From Ascoidea asiatica (taxonomy: Eukaryota > Ascomycota > Saccharomycetes > Ascoideales > Ascoideaceae), in the NCBI GenBank assembly GCA_001600695.1, contig BCKQ01000003.1, positions 1,054,001-1,118,000 on the forward strand: DNA of 64,000 nucleotides, written 5' to 3'. Position numbers and translations under genes: made by a program. Numbering within the stretch: the stretch's first letter is position 1; each line of letters opens with the position of its first letter. Below are positions 1-11,615 of this stretch, in pieces. The notes beneath the pieces were generated by a model. The model made no database searches. It was not told the DNA's origin and saw nothing but the letters and a program-made list of their open reading frames with translations.

Positions 1-960
1 GTTATGAATATTAACAATACTTCCAATAATATTATCAAGATATTTTAAATCTGAGAAATATGCTATATTTTGATTATTGTTAAAACTAAAATTTAAATTA
101 TTTATATATTGTTTATGTAATTTATTATGTGATTTAAGTTTTTGATTGTGATTATGTGATTTATTACGTAATGCAATTTGATTATTATTAATTGAATAAA
201 TTAAATTTGAAAATAAGATGAATTTTAAGAATTGAAAAGTATTTGATAAACTAAAAGGACAAGATTTGATAATAATTTTTAATGGAAAAGTAATGTTGTT
301 TGAATCATTATATAATTTAATTCTTAAAGGTAATAGATCATTATTTAGTTGATTTAATAATATATTATTACTGTTGATAATGGAAGTTTCATTTAGTTTA
401 AATTTAATCAAAGATAAGTGTAAGTCAAATCTATTTAAATTTAAATTGGAATTAGAATTAGAATTAGAATTAGAATTGGAATTTGGTATGAAATTGAAAC
501 CATTATTTAGAAAATTTGATTTTAAATAGTTTAGGAAATTTGAGTTGAATTCTTTTATGAAAGATAATTCTAAAGGTAACCAAAATAATTTTTCATTTTC
601 ATTATTATTATTATTATTTTTGAAAATATTATCAGTGTTATTAGTAATATTAGTATTATTAGTAATATTAGTATTATTAGTACTAAAAGTGAAATAAAAT
701 TTATAATTTGATCTGATCAAATTTATATCTAAGTTTATAATTGATAGTATAAAAGATAATAAGATTTTATTTTTATTATTTTTTATAACTATATAAATAC
801 CGGAAACTGCAATATTCTTGATATTTTTATTGTCTTTTTTAATTAAAGATTTTGGTAATAGATGAATAGAAACAGGTTTATAAAACCAATTATATTCATT
901 ATGTACATTATTTGAATACGAATATGAACTTGATTTTGATTTTAATTTTGATTTTGACAT
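1..960 (-). CDS. Unrecognised protein, N-terminal 320 residues, cut by window edge
   Basis: An uninterrupted minus-strand frame begins with ATG at 958-960 and runs off the left edge without a stop, so the C-terminus is missing. It opens with a Lys/Ser-rich stretch (MSKSKLKSKSSSYSYS), followed by a hydrophobic/beta-like segment containing NWFYKPVSIHLLP and VSGIYIVI. Later come short repeats of Asn/Thr and of Asn/Ser (about residues 155-170). Codon use (AAT, AAA, TTA) matches the other genes. I do not recognise the family: there is no clear catalytic motif, signal peptide or zinc motif in the visible part. The upstream gap is shared with the divergent PP1-regulator gene at 3220. It is a real gene with good probability because 320 stop-free codons are very unlikely in DNA this A+T-rich; its function is unknown. 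Confidence 0.7.
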   Translation of the reverse strand, partial: MSKSKLKSKSSSYSYSNNVHNEYNWFYKPVSIHLLPKSLIKKDNKNIKNIAVSGIYIVIKNNKNKILLSFILSIINLDINLIRSNYKFYFTFSTNNTNITNNTNITNNTDNIFKNNNNNNENEKLFWLPLELSFIKEFNSNFLNYLKSNFLNNGFNFIPNSNSNSNSNSNSNLNLNRFDLHLSLIKFKLNETSIINSNNILLNQLNNDLLPLRIKLYNDSNNITFPLKIIIKSCPFSLSNTFQFLKFILFSNLIYSINNNQIALRNKSHNHNQKLKSHNKLHKQYINNLNFSFNNNQNIAYFSDLKYLDNIIGSIVNIHN

Positions 961-3219
961 AATTGAACCCTGATATTAAAATATTAAAATATTTAAAGAT
1001 TTAAAGATTTGAAGATTTAAGGAATATTGAATAATAGATCGTTTAAGGGAATATCATGTCATAAGATTCAATAGAATTAGAATTAGAATTAGGATTGATA
1101 GAATTAGAATTTGTTCAATTCAATAGAAATATTCTGGTTATCATATCATTATTTGAATATCGTATGATTTAAAGGAATATACTTTGATTATTTATACATT
1201 ATTAGAAATTTGATAATATTTAATAATATTTTACGAAAATACTTTATTTAAGAAGGTTAACGTTAAATGAAAAAAAAAATAGGATTTGCATAAAAATGGA
1301 ATTTTCAACCAATTAAAATGAAGACTCGAATATTAACCATATTAAGAATTTAAATTAAATGTGGTGTGTCCTATAATTAATAAATATATGTCCTGTAAGT
1401 GACCCACGGGGATCGGACATTGAAGTGCAAGCGGAAATGTCGCCAGAATTGGGGATCTCCTAGATTATAGGGGTTGAAATTGAATTGAGATGTGAAATTA
1501 AATTGAACAATTTAATTTGATTTATGCAAACCAGGAACGGAGCGCAGAACAGCACTGGAGAATACAGAATAAGGATTATTATACTATGCACAGTACAAAA
1601 AGTGTGATGATCTAAATTATCACAGTTTCCGAATATTTGAATTAATTTGAAATAAATATCATAAATTGATATCAATTCAATTTCATGTCCCTTGTTCTCT
1701 TTCAAAATTGTCCAGAAATGAGGAGTTTTCATTAACCGCTTTCAAAGTTTTTGAAAAATAAAAGCCCGCTTTGAGTTTAAGGTTGCAGGCGGGAAGCGGT
1801 TAGATAAATAATATTTCTAATAATTGCCCTGGATATGGAAGATAATTTATTCAATTGTTTCTGAAACCGAGAGATGGTGCGCATACGTGGTGCATTGGGT
1901 TACTTTAGGCTTTCTGGAAAGGGAATTGAGGATTCAAAGTTTTGACACAGTCCGGAGAACAGACCATAAAAACTTAAGTTAATCAGCCAACCGAAGAAGA
2001 TTTGAATGAGTGAATGGGTGAAGAGCTGCTTAAACAGGATCCTCGACTGGACTGATCGGATATTGCAGCGGGAGGGTAATGTCCCGGTAGCTGAGGGGTA
2101 TGTGTGTGGGTATGGACATGGCGAAGATGCAGCGAGTGCACCCTTGCGATAAGAGCAGGTTTTGCCTTTGTGAGATATCTCGATGGAAAACAGACTGGTG
2201 GTTTTGCTGCCATTTGTGGTGGGTTTGGTGGTTGTGGTGAAGACGCTTTTGGGCTTGCTGTGCTTGTTGCGCTTGTTGCGCTTGTTGCAGTTTTCCCTGG
2301 ACCCACAGCCAGCTCGCTCTTCTCAAATACATTCACCATCGGCAAAAGCACTGCTCATAAAATGTAACAGATTCACAAACAACTTCGAAGTAACAGTATC
2401 TCTTTGTTTTCTAAGCGTATAAATGTAAATCTACAGGCATTCCACATACAAATCCACATACAAATATTCAAATATACAAATATTCAAATCTACAGAAGTA
2501 AATGCTGTAAATGCTAAGAGAACGCTAAGAAAACGCTTAGAAAAATATGTGAAACTACTTAAAACTGCTAAAATGTTGAAAAGTTGTAAAAATTTGCTGG
2601 ATTTTATTATTTGATTAGTAAATTTTTATTTATATTTTTTTATCTTGAAATATTTTCCAATTTTATTCTATTCCACTATCAATCCAATATAAAAGGATAT
2701 AAAGACATACTAAAAATTCAATAATATATTATTAACATATTAACATATTAAAATATATTAAAATATGTTAAAAGACAGACGAATATAATAATATATAATA
2801 TATAATATATAATAATAATAATAATAATAATACAATACTCTATTTAAAACAAGTCTTATATTCATAACTATATTCCCAACAATATTCATATCCAAATTCA
2901 TATCACTTACTGATAGCAATCTCGACTATTTAATTCAAATTTGTAACTAATTTCTATAAATTATATATTACTATACAATCTAAGATTTTTTTTCTTTCTT
3001 TATCTCTATTATAATTATATATAGAATCAATTAATCTAGTACAATTTATCTATTATAACTAGTCCTTTTCCCTTTTTTTTTATATTAAAATTAATAATCT
3101 ATTCATTTATTTAATCATTTAATCATTTAATTATTTAATCATTTTACAAATCTTTAATTATTATATTATATTATATTTATTTATAAATAAATGTATTTTT
3201 TTGTAATTCAATTTTTAAT
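961..3219. other. Divergent intergenic region with a GC-enriched core
   Basis: This is 2.3 kb between two divergent genes. The middle (about 1380-1450 and 1740-2350) is clearly richer in G+C than either flank and contains a nine-base GCTTGTTGC-type tandem near 2258-2288, which gives rise to overlapping Ala/Gln or Leu-rich frames on both strands. These frames lack the codon bias of the real genes, so I treat them as chance. The right third (2690-3219) is A+T tracts and short ATA repeats, a plausible 5' leader for the gene at 3220. Confidence 0.5.
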
Positions 3220-3241
3220 ATGTTTAAGGATAATAATTTAA
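3191..3241 (+). promoter_or_regulatory. Overlapping uORF before the PP1 regulator
   Basis: An ATG at 3191 opens a 16-codon frame that reads through the main ATG at 3220 in another frame and stops at 3241. If the mRNA starts upstream of it, ribosomes initiating here would bypass the main start. No transcript start is known from the sequence alone. Confidence 0.35.
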
Positions 3242-5044
3242 AAAAAAATTCTCCAATTAATAAAGAAAATAATAATAACAATACTCATAATAATAATATA
3301 TTACCTTTTAATGTTTATAATAAAGAAAACAATTTATCAAATTTTTCAAATATAAATACCATTAACAATAACCATAACAATAACAATAATAATAATAATA
3401 ATAATAATACTAATAATAACAAGAAAGTAAATGAACCTTTATCTTTATCTTTTCTTCATAAAAAACCAAGAAATTATTCTCAAAATGATAAATATAATCC
3501 ATTTTTAATTGCTCAAAATATTAAAAAAGTTACAAATTCAAATACTTTATATAATAAATCTTTATCAATATCTTCTTCTCCTTCTCCTTCTCAATCTCCA
3601 TCAAATTCTTCATCTTCAAATCCTTCTTCTAATTCTTCTTCAATCTCATCTTCTCCATCTTCTTCAATTAATTCTTCTTCAAATTCTTCTCCTGATAATA
3701 TTTTACAATCTTCAATATCAAATAATACCATTACTCTAGCAAATGCTAATTCTACTAATAATATTAATAATATAACTCGTTCTCCAATTATTTCTATGAT
3801 AAATTCTCCAAATAGAAATTTAATTAATAATAATAATAATATAATTGATAATTTCAATAATCTCAACTTTAATCTACATCTCAATAATAATAATAATAAT
3901 AATAATAACAACAACAACAACAACAATCAATCCTCAAATCATTCAAGAAATAATTCATTCCCAATTCAAAGTAATTATGATATTGATCCTCCATTTCCAG
4001 TTTCAAAATATGAATTACCTCCTTTAATTCGTAAAAAAAGTGGTCAATTAGTTAAATCTTCTTTAAAATTATCTTCTTTAAATAAATCAATTTCTTTACC
4101 TTCTACTCCAACTTATAAATCTGTTCATTTTAATGAAAAAAATGTTGTAAATATTAAATATTTTAATGAAAAAGATAAACCACTTGCAATTTCTGCTAAT
4201 TCTTCTCCAATTTCAAATTTTAATCAAAATAAATTTTCAAGTTCTTTAATTTCAAATTCAAATTCAAATTCAAATTCAATGATTCCAAAAAAGAAAAAAT
4301 CTTCTTGGAAAATTGGTTCTGATGATGAAGAAGATCAAGATGATCAAGATGATGATGATGAAAGTTATTATATTGATAGTGAGTATTATGATGAAATTGA
4401 AGATAATTATAAATATCAAGGTACAATTCCAAATAACAATAATAATCTCATCGATAATTATCAATATGAATCCGATGATGATTCAGAAATTGATGAAACT
4501 GAGACAGAAACTGAGACAGAAACTGAAACAGAAACAGAAACAGAAACAGAAACTGAAACTGAGAATGAAGTAGATTCTGATAATGATAATGATAATGAGA
4601 ATTATATATTATCTTCATCTAATAAAAATAAAAATAATAATAATAATAACAATAATAATAATAAAAACAAAATTAAAAATAAAAATAAAATAAAAATTAA
4701 ATGGGATTTATCTTTACCAAATTTTATTAAATATAATTCTTCAAATATATCTCAAAAAGGTAATGTATTTCTTGAAAATTGTTTTATTTCAAATAATCAA
4801 AAATTTTTAATGGGTTATATAGCTGCAAAAAATTTATCTTTTCAAAAATTTATTTGTATTAGATATACTTTAGATAATTGGAAATCAATAACTGAAGTTG
4901 AAGCAAATTATTTCTCAAATTATAATAATATTTCAAATATTTTAAAATTATCAAATTTTGATAGATTTATATTTAAATTACCTTTAATTACTCTTTTAAG
5001 CAATAATAATAATAATAATAATAATAATAGTAATAATAGTAATA

Positions 5045-5075
<31 letters not shown>

Positions 5076-6201
5076 TACAGATAATAATAATAATAAAAAT
5101 AATATATCTTTATGCATTAAATATATAACTGATGGTAAAGAATTTTGGGATAATAATAATGGTAATAATTACTTAATTCAAATTAAGAAAAATATATTAA
5201 AATCAAAATCAAATTCTCATTCAAATTTAACTTCAATTACAAAATCTTTTTCAAATGCATTTTCAAATAATGTAAGATATAATGAAAAATATAATGATAA
5301 ATTTTCTAAGCATGATAATGATAGTTATTTTCCACCAAAAGATATTATTGATTCAATGATGAGTGAAGGTATAATTAATAATCCATCTTTTGATCAAATT
5401 CAAGAACCAAATTCTTTTAATTTTAATTTATCAAATAATTTATTAAAAAATACCAATATCATAAATAATAAAAATAATATCAAAACTTTAGAAAAAAATG
5501 GTTTAACTTTAACCGCTGATAATTTCAATAAACCAAATTTAGATACTAATAATGGTAAAAAAACTTCTTCTACTACTACTACTACTACTACTAATAATAA
5601 TAATGATAACAATCATTCAATTCCAATTCCAATTCCTAAATCAAATAATTCAATATTTAACGCTGATACTAATTCAACTGATATAAATAGTGGAGTTTCT
5701 GCATCAAAATTTTATTTTCATTCTCCTTTAACTTCAACTATGGAAAATTTAATATTTAATACATCTTCATCTCCATCAACTTATAAATCCCCAACACTGG
5801 ATTTTGAAGTTTTATCACAAAAATTAGAAGGTTTAAAAGCTGATGATAGTTATAAAGATAATTATAATTTAAATTCAGAATCTTGTTCAAATTCTGTTTT
5901 TTCTCCAAATTTTAAAAATGATTCAAATAATATTTCTAAAGAAAATTCAAATAAAACTTCAAAATCTCCTGTTAATACAAAAATCTCAAATAATTCTAAA
6001 AATACAAACAATTCAAATAATTCAAATAATTCAAACAATTTCCGAAATTTAACACCAAGAAGAGATATTACTTCTCCAACTCATGAAATTAAAAAAGTAA
6101 CTGCTCAAAGACCACCAATTGGTTCTAAAACTTATCAAGAATTATTGCAATCTTATTGTTTTTTTCAAGGTAGTCCAACTACAGATATTAAAAGTTCATA
6201 A
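3220..6201 (+). CDS. Protein phosphatase 1 regulatory subunit with CBM21 domain (GAC1/PIG1/GIP2/PIG2 family)
   Basis: The 993-residue protein has the layout of yeast glycogen-targeting subunits of PP1 (Glc7). An RVxF-type docking motif, KSVHF (about residues 300-304), lies in a basic Ser-rich context. It is followed by a CBM21 carbohydrate-binding domain from about residue 495 (WDLSLPNF) to about 655, with the family hallmarks IRYTLDNWKS and KYITDGKEFWDNN. In known members this domain binds glycogen/glycogen synthase and brings Glc7 to it, promoting glycogen synthesis. The domain is split by a long Asn tract (about residues 596-625). A conserved-looking C-terminal segment, GSKTYQELLQSYCFF, closes the protein. 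Low-complexity parts include an (ET)n run near 427-449, poly-Ser and poly-Asn. Which of the four S. cerevisiae paralogues it corresponds to cannot be decided. An overlapping uORF precedes the start. Confidence 0.85.
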
Positions 6202-7249
6202 AAATAATTTTAAAATTAGATTTAAATCTACAAATAAATCTTTAATTAATGAGTTTTTAATTAACATATTACATAATTTATCACTTTTCAACAAAGCTTT
6301 CATCCCTAACCTTCAACAATTTATATGGTCATATTTAGTTTTTATATAAAATAAGTTATACGTAATAAAAGAGATAATTCAATAAATTAATGACAAAAAG
6401 GTCAAAAAGGAACTGTTATCTACTATTTTGTTACAAGCTTTTTTTCTTCATTTTTTTTTTTTTTAGTTTTACTTATTTTAATCAAATGTTTATTTTTATT
6501 AACTGGAATGTTTATTTATTTTTAGCAAAAATATTTACTTATTTTAATATGAAAATTTGAACTCTAATTACTGTCCTTAAATCACTAAAATTAAATTCAA
6601 TAAGAAAATGTTAAATCTCAATTCAACAGGTTAAAAACTCAGCTTAAACTTCAAACTTATTTACAATTAATTAGATGGAGTTCAAATTTAATTTTAAGCT
6701 AATATGATTTCATAGTTTTTGTTTTGCATTAGTTTTTTTTCTTTCATCTTCTGTATTTTTCTTTGACAAATTTTCCTTTTTTTTAATTCAAACTTATTTT
6801 TTTACTCACTCTTTTTGTTTCTTTTTCAATATCAGTTAAATTACAATTTTTTGTCTTTTATATATTTAAGATTTCATTTTTTGACATCTTTCAATTACAC
6901 CTAGATCTAGTTTTTACTTTTTTGTTTGTGATAAATATCTGTATTTTGTTGTTTTGGTAAAAGAGAAAAGAAACCTTTATTTAAATTTTGTAGTAGCCAG
7001 CCTTTAAGCGCCCACAGTTAAAAACTCAAGATCTGGATTGATAAACACACACGCACGTGACTTGAATCCTAATTTACTGCACTTAAATTTATTATTATTA
7101 CTAAACTATCAATACTAACACCATTCAATGGAAATTCGATTAAAAGTGAACAAAATTATGAATAATAAACATAATCACAACTTCTGACTGTAAAACTTCT
7201 GTTGAGTGAACAAGTTGATTATATATTTATATTACTTGATAATTCATAA
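6202..7249. other. Intergenic; CACGTG E-box near right end
   Basis: About 1 kb of mostly A+T DNA after the PP1-regulator gene. T-rich tracts dominate 6420-6960. The only slightly GC-richer piece (about 6990-7060) has a CACGTG at 7054-7059 followed by AC, a Cbf1/Pho4-type site about 190 bp before the ATG at 7250. I see no gene here. Confidence 0.5.
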
Positions 7250-9187
7250 ATGAAAGATCAAATGGCTGGAAATAAAAGACAGAAAATTGATAAGTCTTAC
7301 TCTGGTACTCCTGCTTCTGGTACTCCTGCTTCTGTTTCAAATATAGCAAATAATAATATAGGTAGGAGCTCATCGAATAGAAACAATTCAAATAAAAATA
7401 CTAGTTCAACTCAATCAAATGCTAATAAAAACAAAGTTAATAACCCTGTTAACAATACCAATAAGCAAGTAAACACTCCAGTTTTATTAAATTATCCAAG
7501 ATCTGTCCTGAGTGGGAAAACAACAGATGGTGAATTAGCTCGTGTTTCTTTAAAATCATTAATTGCTGTTGATCATGTAAATTCAACTGAATTAATGTTA
7601 AGACTTTTTAATTTGGTTAAATATGATAATGATGATGATAGTATACTATTAAATGATAAAATCAATATTTTAAAAACTACTAAGGACTCTATAGAATTAG
7701 AAAGGTTTGATGATTTTGATAGATTGAATATGAATGTAATTAATAATCAAATTGATAAATTAAAAGAAGAAATTCATTTTTTAGAAAAAGAAAATTCAAA
7801 ATTAACAAATAATTCTAATTTTTTTACATCTGGTTTATTTTCTACTGATAATAATAGTGATGATGAAACTAATAATATTTCTGAAATTAATGAGAAAAAT
7901 AATAGTTCTTCAATTGATAAAAATGATAATAAAAGAAAAAATTTCAATTTAACTGAAGAAATAAAAATGTTATCAAAAGAATTTTCAATGCCTGTAGGAT
8001 CTATCAATTTCAATACATTTTCATCTTCAAAATCAACCTCCCTTAAAGATAATGATGATAATCATGGTAATGATGATGACGAAGAAGATGATGATATGGA
8101 AACAAATAAAGATGATGATGAAAAAAATGAAGAAGAAATTCAAAAACAACTTCAGTATGATCAAGTATTTTTACACAATAATAAATTAAAAAAAAATTAT
8201 GAGATTGAAAATAATTGTGATATTGTTATTCCTGAAGATTCTCCAATAACAAATAATCATGTTGATGTTGTAAGATATGGATTTGTAAATTATATCAAAA
8301 ACAAGAAAAAAAGCTATTTAGTTACACCAATAATAGAAGATAAAACTACAATTGAAAAAATTACTAATAAACTTCCTCCAATAAATAAATCTGAAAATGA
8401 TTCTTCTCATAAATCTGTAAGTGATTTGGCAAAAGATCCTACTATAGAATTAAATAAAGAATCTTCTAAAGAATCTTCCATAGAACTTAATAAAGAGTTT
8501 AATAAAGAGTCTATCAAAGAACCTATCAAAGAGCCAGCTAAAGTATCCAATCAAGAATCCATAAAAGAACCTAATAAAGAGTTTATAAAAGAACCTTTAA
8601 AAAACTCTATTGAAATAACTAACGAAGAGCCTAAAGAGCCTGTCAAGGGAATACTTAAAGAACCTACAAAAAGTGTCATTGAAGAGCCCGTTGAAAAATC
8701 CGTTAAAAAACCGATTGAAGAACAGGTAGAAGGACATGTGGAAGATTTAGATGTACTTTCTAATAAAGAATCTGTCAAGGAAATAATTCCTGACGAAAAC
8801 AAAGAAAATCTGAATTCCAGTGCCAATCAAAATAATAATAATATTCAGAAGAATGATAATTTTTCTAATGATTCAAACACACTTAATTCAAATGAAGCCA
8901 CCAACAAGCCTAATGACATGCCTTTGCTTAATATAATAAATAATCAATCTAATACAACAATGAATCTAATTGATTCAAATAAAAAGGATTCAGAAAAAGA
9001 AGTAGAAAATGTTGAAGAAAGAAAGACAAATGTTAGTACTGATTCTATTTCTAGAAAAGATGTAACAGATTCTAGTAACGCAAATGAAGTTGTTGAAGCA
9101 AATCAAAAAACAAAAATAGTAAATAAGATTTTGAAAGATAAACCTGAAACAATAGAAAAAGTAATTCAAACAACTGATGAAAGGTAG
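7250..9187 (+). CDS. Unrecognised charged, low-complexity protein ending at an in-frame TAG
   Basis: This is a 645-residue protein I cannot assign. A compact, probably folded part lies at about residues 82-185: LLNYPRSVLSGKTTDGELARVSL, an acidic stretch, then a predicted coiled coil (NNQIDKLKEEIHFLEKENSKL). An Asp/Glu-rich block at about 265-300 and a second possibly folded stretch (VDVVRYGFVNYIKNKKKSYLV, about 340-360) follow. After that comes an irregular repeat of about 4-8 residues of the type KEP/KES (about 400-490). The N-terminus has a KRQKIDK basic motif and a duplicated SGTPA, suggesting a nuclear protein, but that is inference. The frame is closed by TAG at 9185-9187, yet the same frame continues with the same codon style to 9460, so the annotated C-terminus may be an artefact or recent truncation. 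Confidence 0.75.
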   Translation: MKDQMAGNKRQKIDKSYSGTPASGTPASVSNIANNNIGRSSSNRNNSNKNTSSTQSNANKNKVNNPVNNTNKQVNTPVLLNYPRSVLSGKTTDGELARVSLKSLIAVDHVNSTELMLRLFNLVKYDNDDDSILLNDKINILKTTKDSIELERFDDFDRLNMNVINNQIDKLKEEIHFLEKENSKLTNNSNFFTSGLFSTDNNSDDETNNISEINEKNNSSSIDKNDNKRKNFNLTEEIKMLSKEFSMPVGSINFNTFSSSKSTSLKDNDDNHGNDDDEEDDDMETNKDDDEKNEEEIQKQLQYDQVFLHNNKLKKNYEIENNCDIVIPEDSPITNNHVDVVRYGFVNYIKNKKKSYLVTPIIEDKTTIEKITNKLPPINKSENDSSHKSVSDLAKDPTIELNKESSKESSIELNKEFNKESIKEPIKEPAKVSNQESIKEPNKEFIKEPLKNSIEITNEEPKEPVKGILKEPTKSVIEEPVEKSVKKPIEEQVEGHVEDLDVLSNKESVKEIIPDENKENLNSSANQNNNNIQKNDNFSNDSNTLNSNEATNKPNDMPLLNIINNQSNTTMNLIDSNKKDSEKEVENVEERKTNVSTDSISRKDVTDSSNANEVVEANQKTKIVNKILKDKPETIEKVIQTTDER

Positions 9188-9460
9188 ATTCCAGATATTG
9201 ACGTTGAAATGAAAGAAGTTGGACCAGGTATTTTGAAAGATCAAGCTGATGAAAAGATTAATAATAGTTTGGAAAGTGATAAAATGGTAAAGCTAATTAA
9301 AGAAGTCAAAAGCGATGCAAAGGTGGTCTGTCCGAAAGCAGAAGAACTGAAAGTTTTCGAAGTAGATGATAATCAACAAGGGAAATCACCCAAGGAAAAT
9401 AAAAAATTTCCACTTTCAAAAGATACAGATACAGATACAGAAATGACTAGTACGATTTGA
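9188..9460 (+). other. In-frame coding-like extension beyond the TAG of the preceding gene
   Basis: After the TAG at 9185-9187 the same frame stays open for 90 sense codons to TGA at 9458-9460. Its composition (Lys, Glu, Asp, Val; VKLIKEVKSDAKVV, a DTDTDTE run) resembles the preceding repeat region. It has an internal ATG at 9209, but no promoter-like gap. The most economical reading is a nonsense change, sequencing error or readthrough in one 736-residue protein. The codon context (AGG TAG ATT) is not the strong yeast readthrough context (TAG CAR YYA). Confidence 0.55.
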
Positions 9461-9839
9461 GCTCAATAATCATTTTATAAATCTTATTGTAATTGTAATT
9501 GTAATTTTAATAAAAATAAAATGTATATTAAACATTTTTTCTTGTAGAAAACAATTCGAATAAGGATAGATAAGGTTTGTATGTAAATATAATAATTTGA
9601 AAAGTACAAAAACAGTTAAAGTTGAGTTTTAAAAAAAGAAAGAAAGACATAAAATAAAAAATTCTGTTGGAGAAGAAGTAAACAAAAAATTAAAAAATAA
9701 AATACGATTTACATACAAATTTGAAAAATAACAATACTAATAAAATATAATAAGAATAAAAATAATAAAAACAATAATAACTAAGCCAATTGAAAAATTA
9801 GGTTGAGATAAAATTAATGAAAATAAAGAGATTTGATAA
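9461..9839. other. Convergent 3' intergenic region
   Basis: About 380 bp of A-rich DNA between two convergent genes (unknown charged protein and GCN4). It contains only A/T-rich stretches that could serve 3' end formation on either strand; nothing else is visible. Confidence 0.4.
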
Positions 9840-11066
9840 TTATTTATTACTAATAATAGCTTTTAATCTTTTAATTTCATCTTGTAAATTTAAATTTTCT
9901 CTTGATAAATTTGAATTAATATTTAATAAATTTTCAACTTTATCTTCTAATTGATTCATTCTTTCCATTTTTCTTGCTCTTGATCTTCTTGCAGCTTCAG
10001 TATTTCTTGCTCTTTTTAAAGCAATAGGATCTTTTGAATTTAAATTGATTGGATTTAAAGGTAAAGATCTCTGTTTTCTATTATAGGAAATACAACCTAA
10101 ATGATCAACTTTTAAATTTTGAGGATTACTTTTCTTTTTTTTTCTTTGAATATCATCTAAGTTATCAAAATTATCCAAATTATCAAAATTATCAAAATTT
10201 TCTTCATTAGCGTTGTTGTTGATATTTAATTTTGGTGATAAATTTGGAGTAACTGATTGAGAATTTTTAGATTCATTAAAGTTAAAGTTAAGATCATTAA
10301 TATTAAAATTTAAGTCCAAATCATTTAAGGATTGTTTTGAAGAATGTTTTGAAAAGTTTGAATCTGATTCAATAGTTTGACTATAAGCTCTTTTTTTATT
10401 GCTCTTATTGTTATTGTTACTCGATGATTGTTGAGCTAAAGTAGATAATAAAGATTGGGTTTCATTATTTTCTTCAGTTTTAATATTATCAGAAGATAAA
10501 GAAGAAAATAAATCACCAGCATTTGATAAAAATTCATTAAAAACTTCATCAATATTATCATTTAAATCTTTATTTGAAATTTCATTAGAAATATCATTTG
10601 AAATATCATTTGAATTAGATTTAATATCATTATTTGAAAATAAAGAAGTGAAATTTTGAGAATCATTATTATCTAAGTTATCTAAATCATTAATATTATC
10701 AAACATTGGAATTGAATCATTTGCAAAGATATCATCAGTTACAGATAATAATAAAGCATTTGGAGAGATAGTTGAATCATTATCTAAATTATTTGAGATT
10801 GAATTATTAAATAAATCATTTTCAAAAGATAATTTATCAACTGAATTGTTTTTATAGTTATTGCTGTTATTATTATTATTGTTATTATTGTTATTATTGG
10901 TATTAGTACTAGTATTGATTAAATTATCATCAAGTAAAACATTTGGTGAAAAAGAAGCAAAAATTGATTCACCAACAATTACTTGATTAGATAATGGAAT
11001 TTCTTTAAATTCAGAAACTGAATCGAAAATATTATTATTTTTAGTTGTAGTAGAGGCGATTGGCAT
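9840..11066 (-). CDS. GCN4: Gcn4-type bZIP transcription activator
   Basis: A 408-residue activator of the general amino-acid control response. The C-terminal 63 residues form a bZIP: basic region [17 protein letters not shown] (about residues 350-366) with the DNA-contact signature NTEAARRSR, then a short leucine zipper with heptads starting MNQLEDKV and ending LKAIISNK. This matches Gcn4, which binds TGACTCA as a homodimer. The N-terminal part is acidic and Asn-rich with hydrophobic clusters ([34 protein letters not shown]), as expected for Gcn4 activation domains. TPNLSPK is a candidate phosphodegron-like site (inference). Length exceeds the 281 residues of S. cerevisiae Gcn4 mainly through low-complexity sequence. 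The leader contains five very short uORFs, the hallmark of GCN4 translational control, and a TGAGTCA site lies further upstream. Confidence 0.93.
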   Translation of the reverse strand: MPIASTTTKNNNIFDSVSEFKEIPLSNQVIVGESIFASFSPNVLLDDNLINTSTNTNNNNNNNNNNNSNNYKNNSVDKLSFENDLFNNSISNNLDNDSTISPNALLLSVTDDIFANDSIPMFDNINDLDNLDNNDSQNFTSLFSNNDIKSNSNDISNDISNEISNKDLNDNIDEVFNEFLSNAGDLFSSLSSDNIKTEENNETQSLLSTLAQQSSSNNNNKSNKKRAYSQTIESDSNFSKHSSKQSLNDLDLNFNINDLNFNFNESKNSQSVTPNLSPKLNINNNANEENFDNFDNLDNFDNLDDIQRKKKKSNPQNLKVDHLGCISYNRKQRSLPLNPINLNSKDPIALKRARNTEAARRSRARKMERMNQLEDKVENLLNINSNLSRENLNLQDEIKRLKAIISNK

Positions 11067-11233
11067 TTTTAATTGATTATTAATCCTAGGTGGTGTAAAA
11101 AAGATATATAAAGTATTTAAGATAAATAGGTAAATTGAGAGATAGATAGATTGAGATATAAAAATATATTTAATAGTAGATTTTATATTATTGATTTTTA
11201 ATTGATAATAATATTATGTTATATAAAATTGAT

Positions 11234-11242
11234 TTAAAACAT
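11234..11242 (-). promoter_or_regulatory. GCN4 leader uORF 5 (ATG TTT TAA)
   Basis: Two-codon uORF plus stop, nearest to the GCN4 ATG (about 170 bases upstream). By analogy with inhibitory uORFs 3/4 of S. cerevisiae GCN4 it could terminate ribosomes before the main start; function is inferred from position. Confidence 0.65.
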
Positions 11243-11295
11243 TTTTTTTTAAATTGAGTATAAAAAAACTAATTTAGTTTATTTAATTTGGAGAT

Positions 11296-11313
11296 TCACG
11301 GTAGATAAGACAT
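11296..11313 (-). promoter_or_regulatory. GCN4 leader uORF 4 (M-S-Y-L-P-stop)
   Basis: Five-codon uORF ending in CCG TGA. The last sense codon is proline, as in the inhibitory S. cerevisiae GCN4 uORF4 (which ends CCG TAA). A rare Pro codon before the stop is associated with poor reinitiation, so this is the best candidate for the repressive element. Confidence 0.7.
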
Positions 11314-11439
11314 TTTTAATAGTATATATATATATAAGTATATATGAGATAATTTTAATATTTAATTATAATAGTAGATTTTATAATTAATTTGATTTAA
11401 TATAGAAAAACAAAGTTTGATTTATTTAATTTATTTAAT

Positions 11440-11451
11440 TTATTGAGACAT
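11440..11451 (-). promoter_or_regulatory. GCN4 leader uORF 3 (M-S-Q-stop)
   Basis: Three-codon uORF (ATG TCT CAA TAA) in the middle of the leader. An A+T-rich stop environment would favour resumed scanning; no further evidence. Confidence 0.6.
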
Positions 11452-11577
11452 TTTAAAAGGGTTTGATTGATATGTAAACGATAAAAAGTTAAGACTTAAT
11501 TATGATTTATTAATTTTTTTTGATTATTTCTTATAATTTTAATATTTCTTGTTTAAATTTATTAAAATATAATTGAT

Positions 11578-11586
11578 TTAATACAT
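11578..11586 (-). promoter_or_regulatory. GCN4 leader uORF 2 (ATG TAT TAA)
   Basis: Two-codon uORF plus stop in very A+T-rich leader sequence, about 510 bases upstream of the GCN4 ATG. Confidence 0.6.
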
Positions 11587-11615
11587 TTTGATTATAACTT
11601 GATTCACAATAAGAT

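Noticed and set aside
1460-1732. 90-residue hydrophobic minus-strand frame
   Set aside because: Frames of this length are expected by chance at this composition. No recognisable motif, and a promoter-like location.
1983-2367. Overlapping frames on both strands (Gln/Ala-rich, Leu-rich, Ser/Pro-rich)
   Set aside because: They result from a GC-richer patch with a 9-base tandem. Codon use is unlike the genes and all frames are mutually exclusive.
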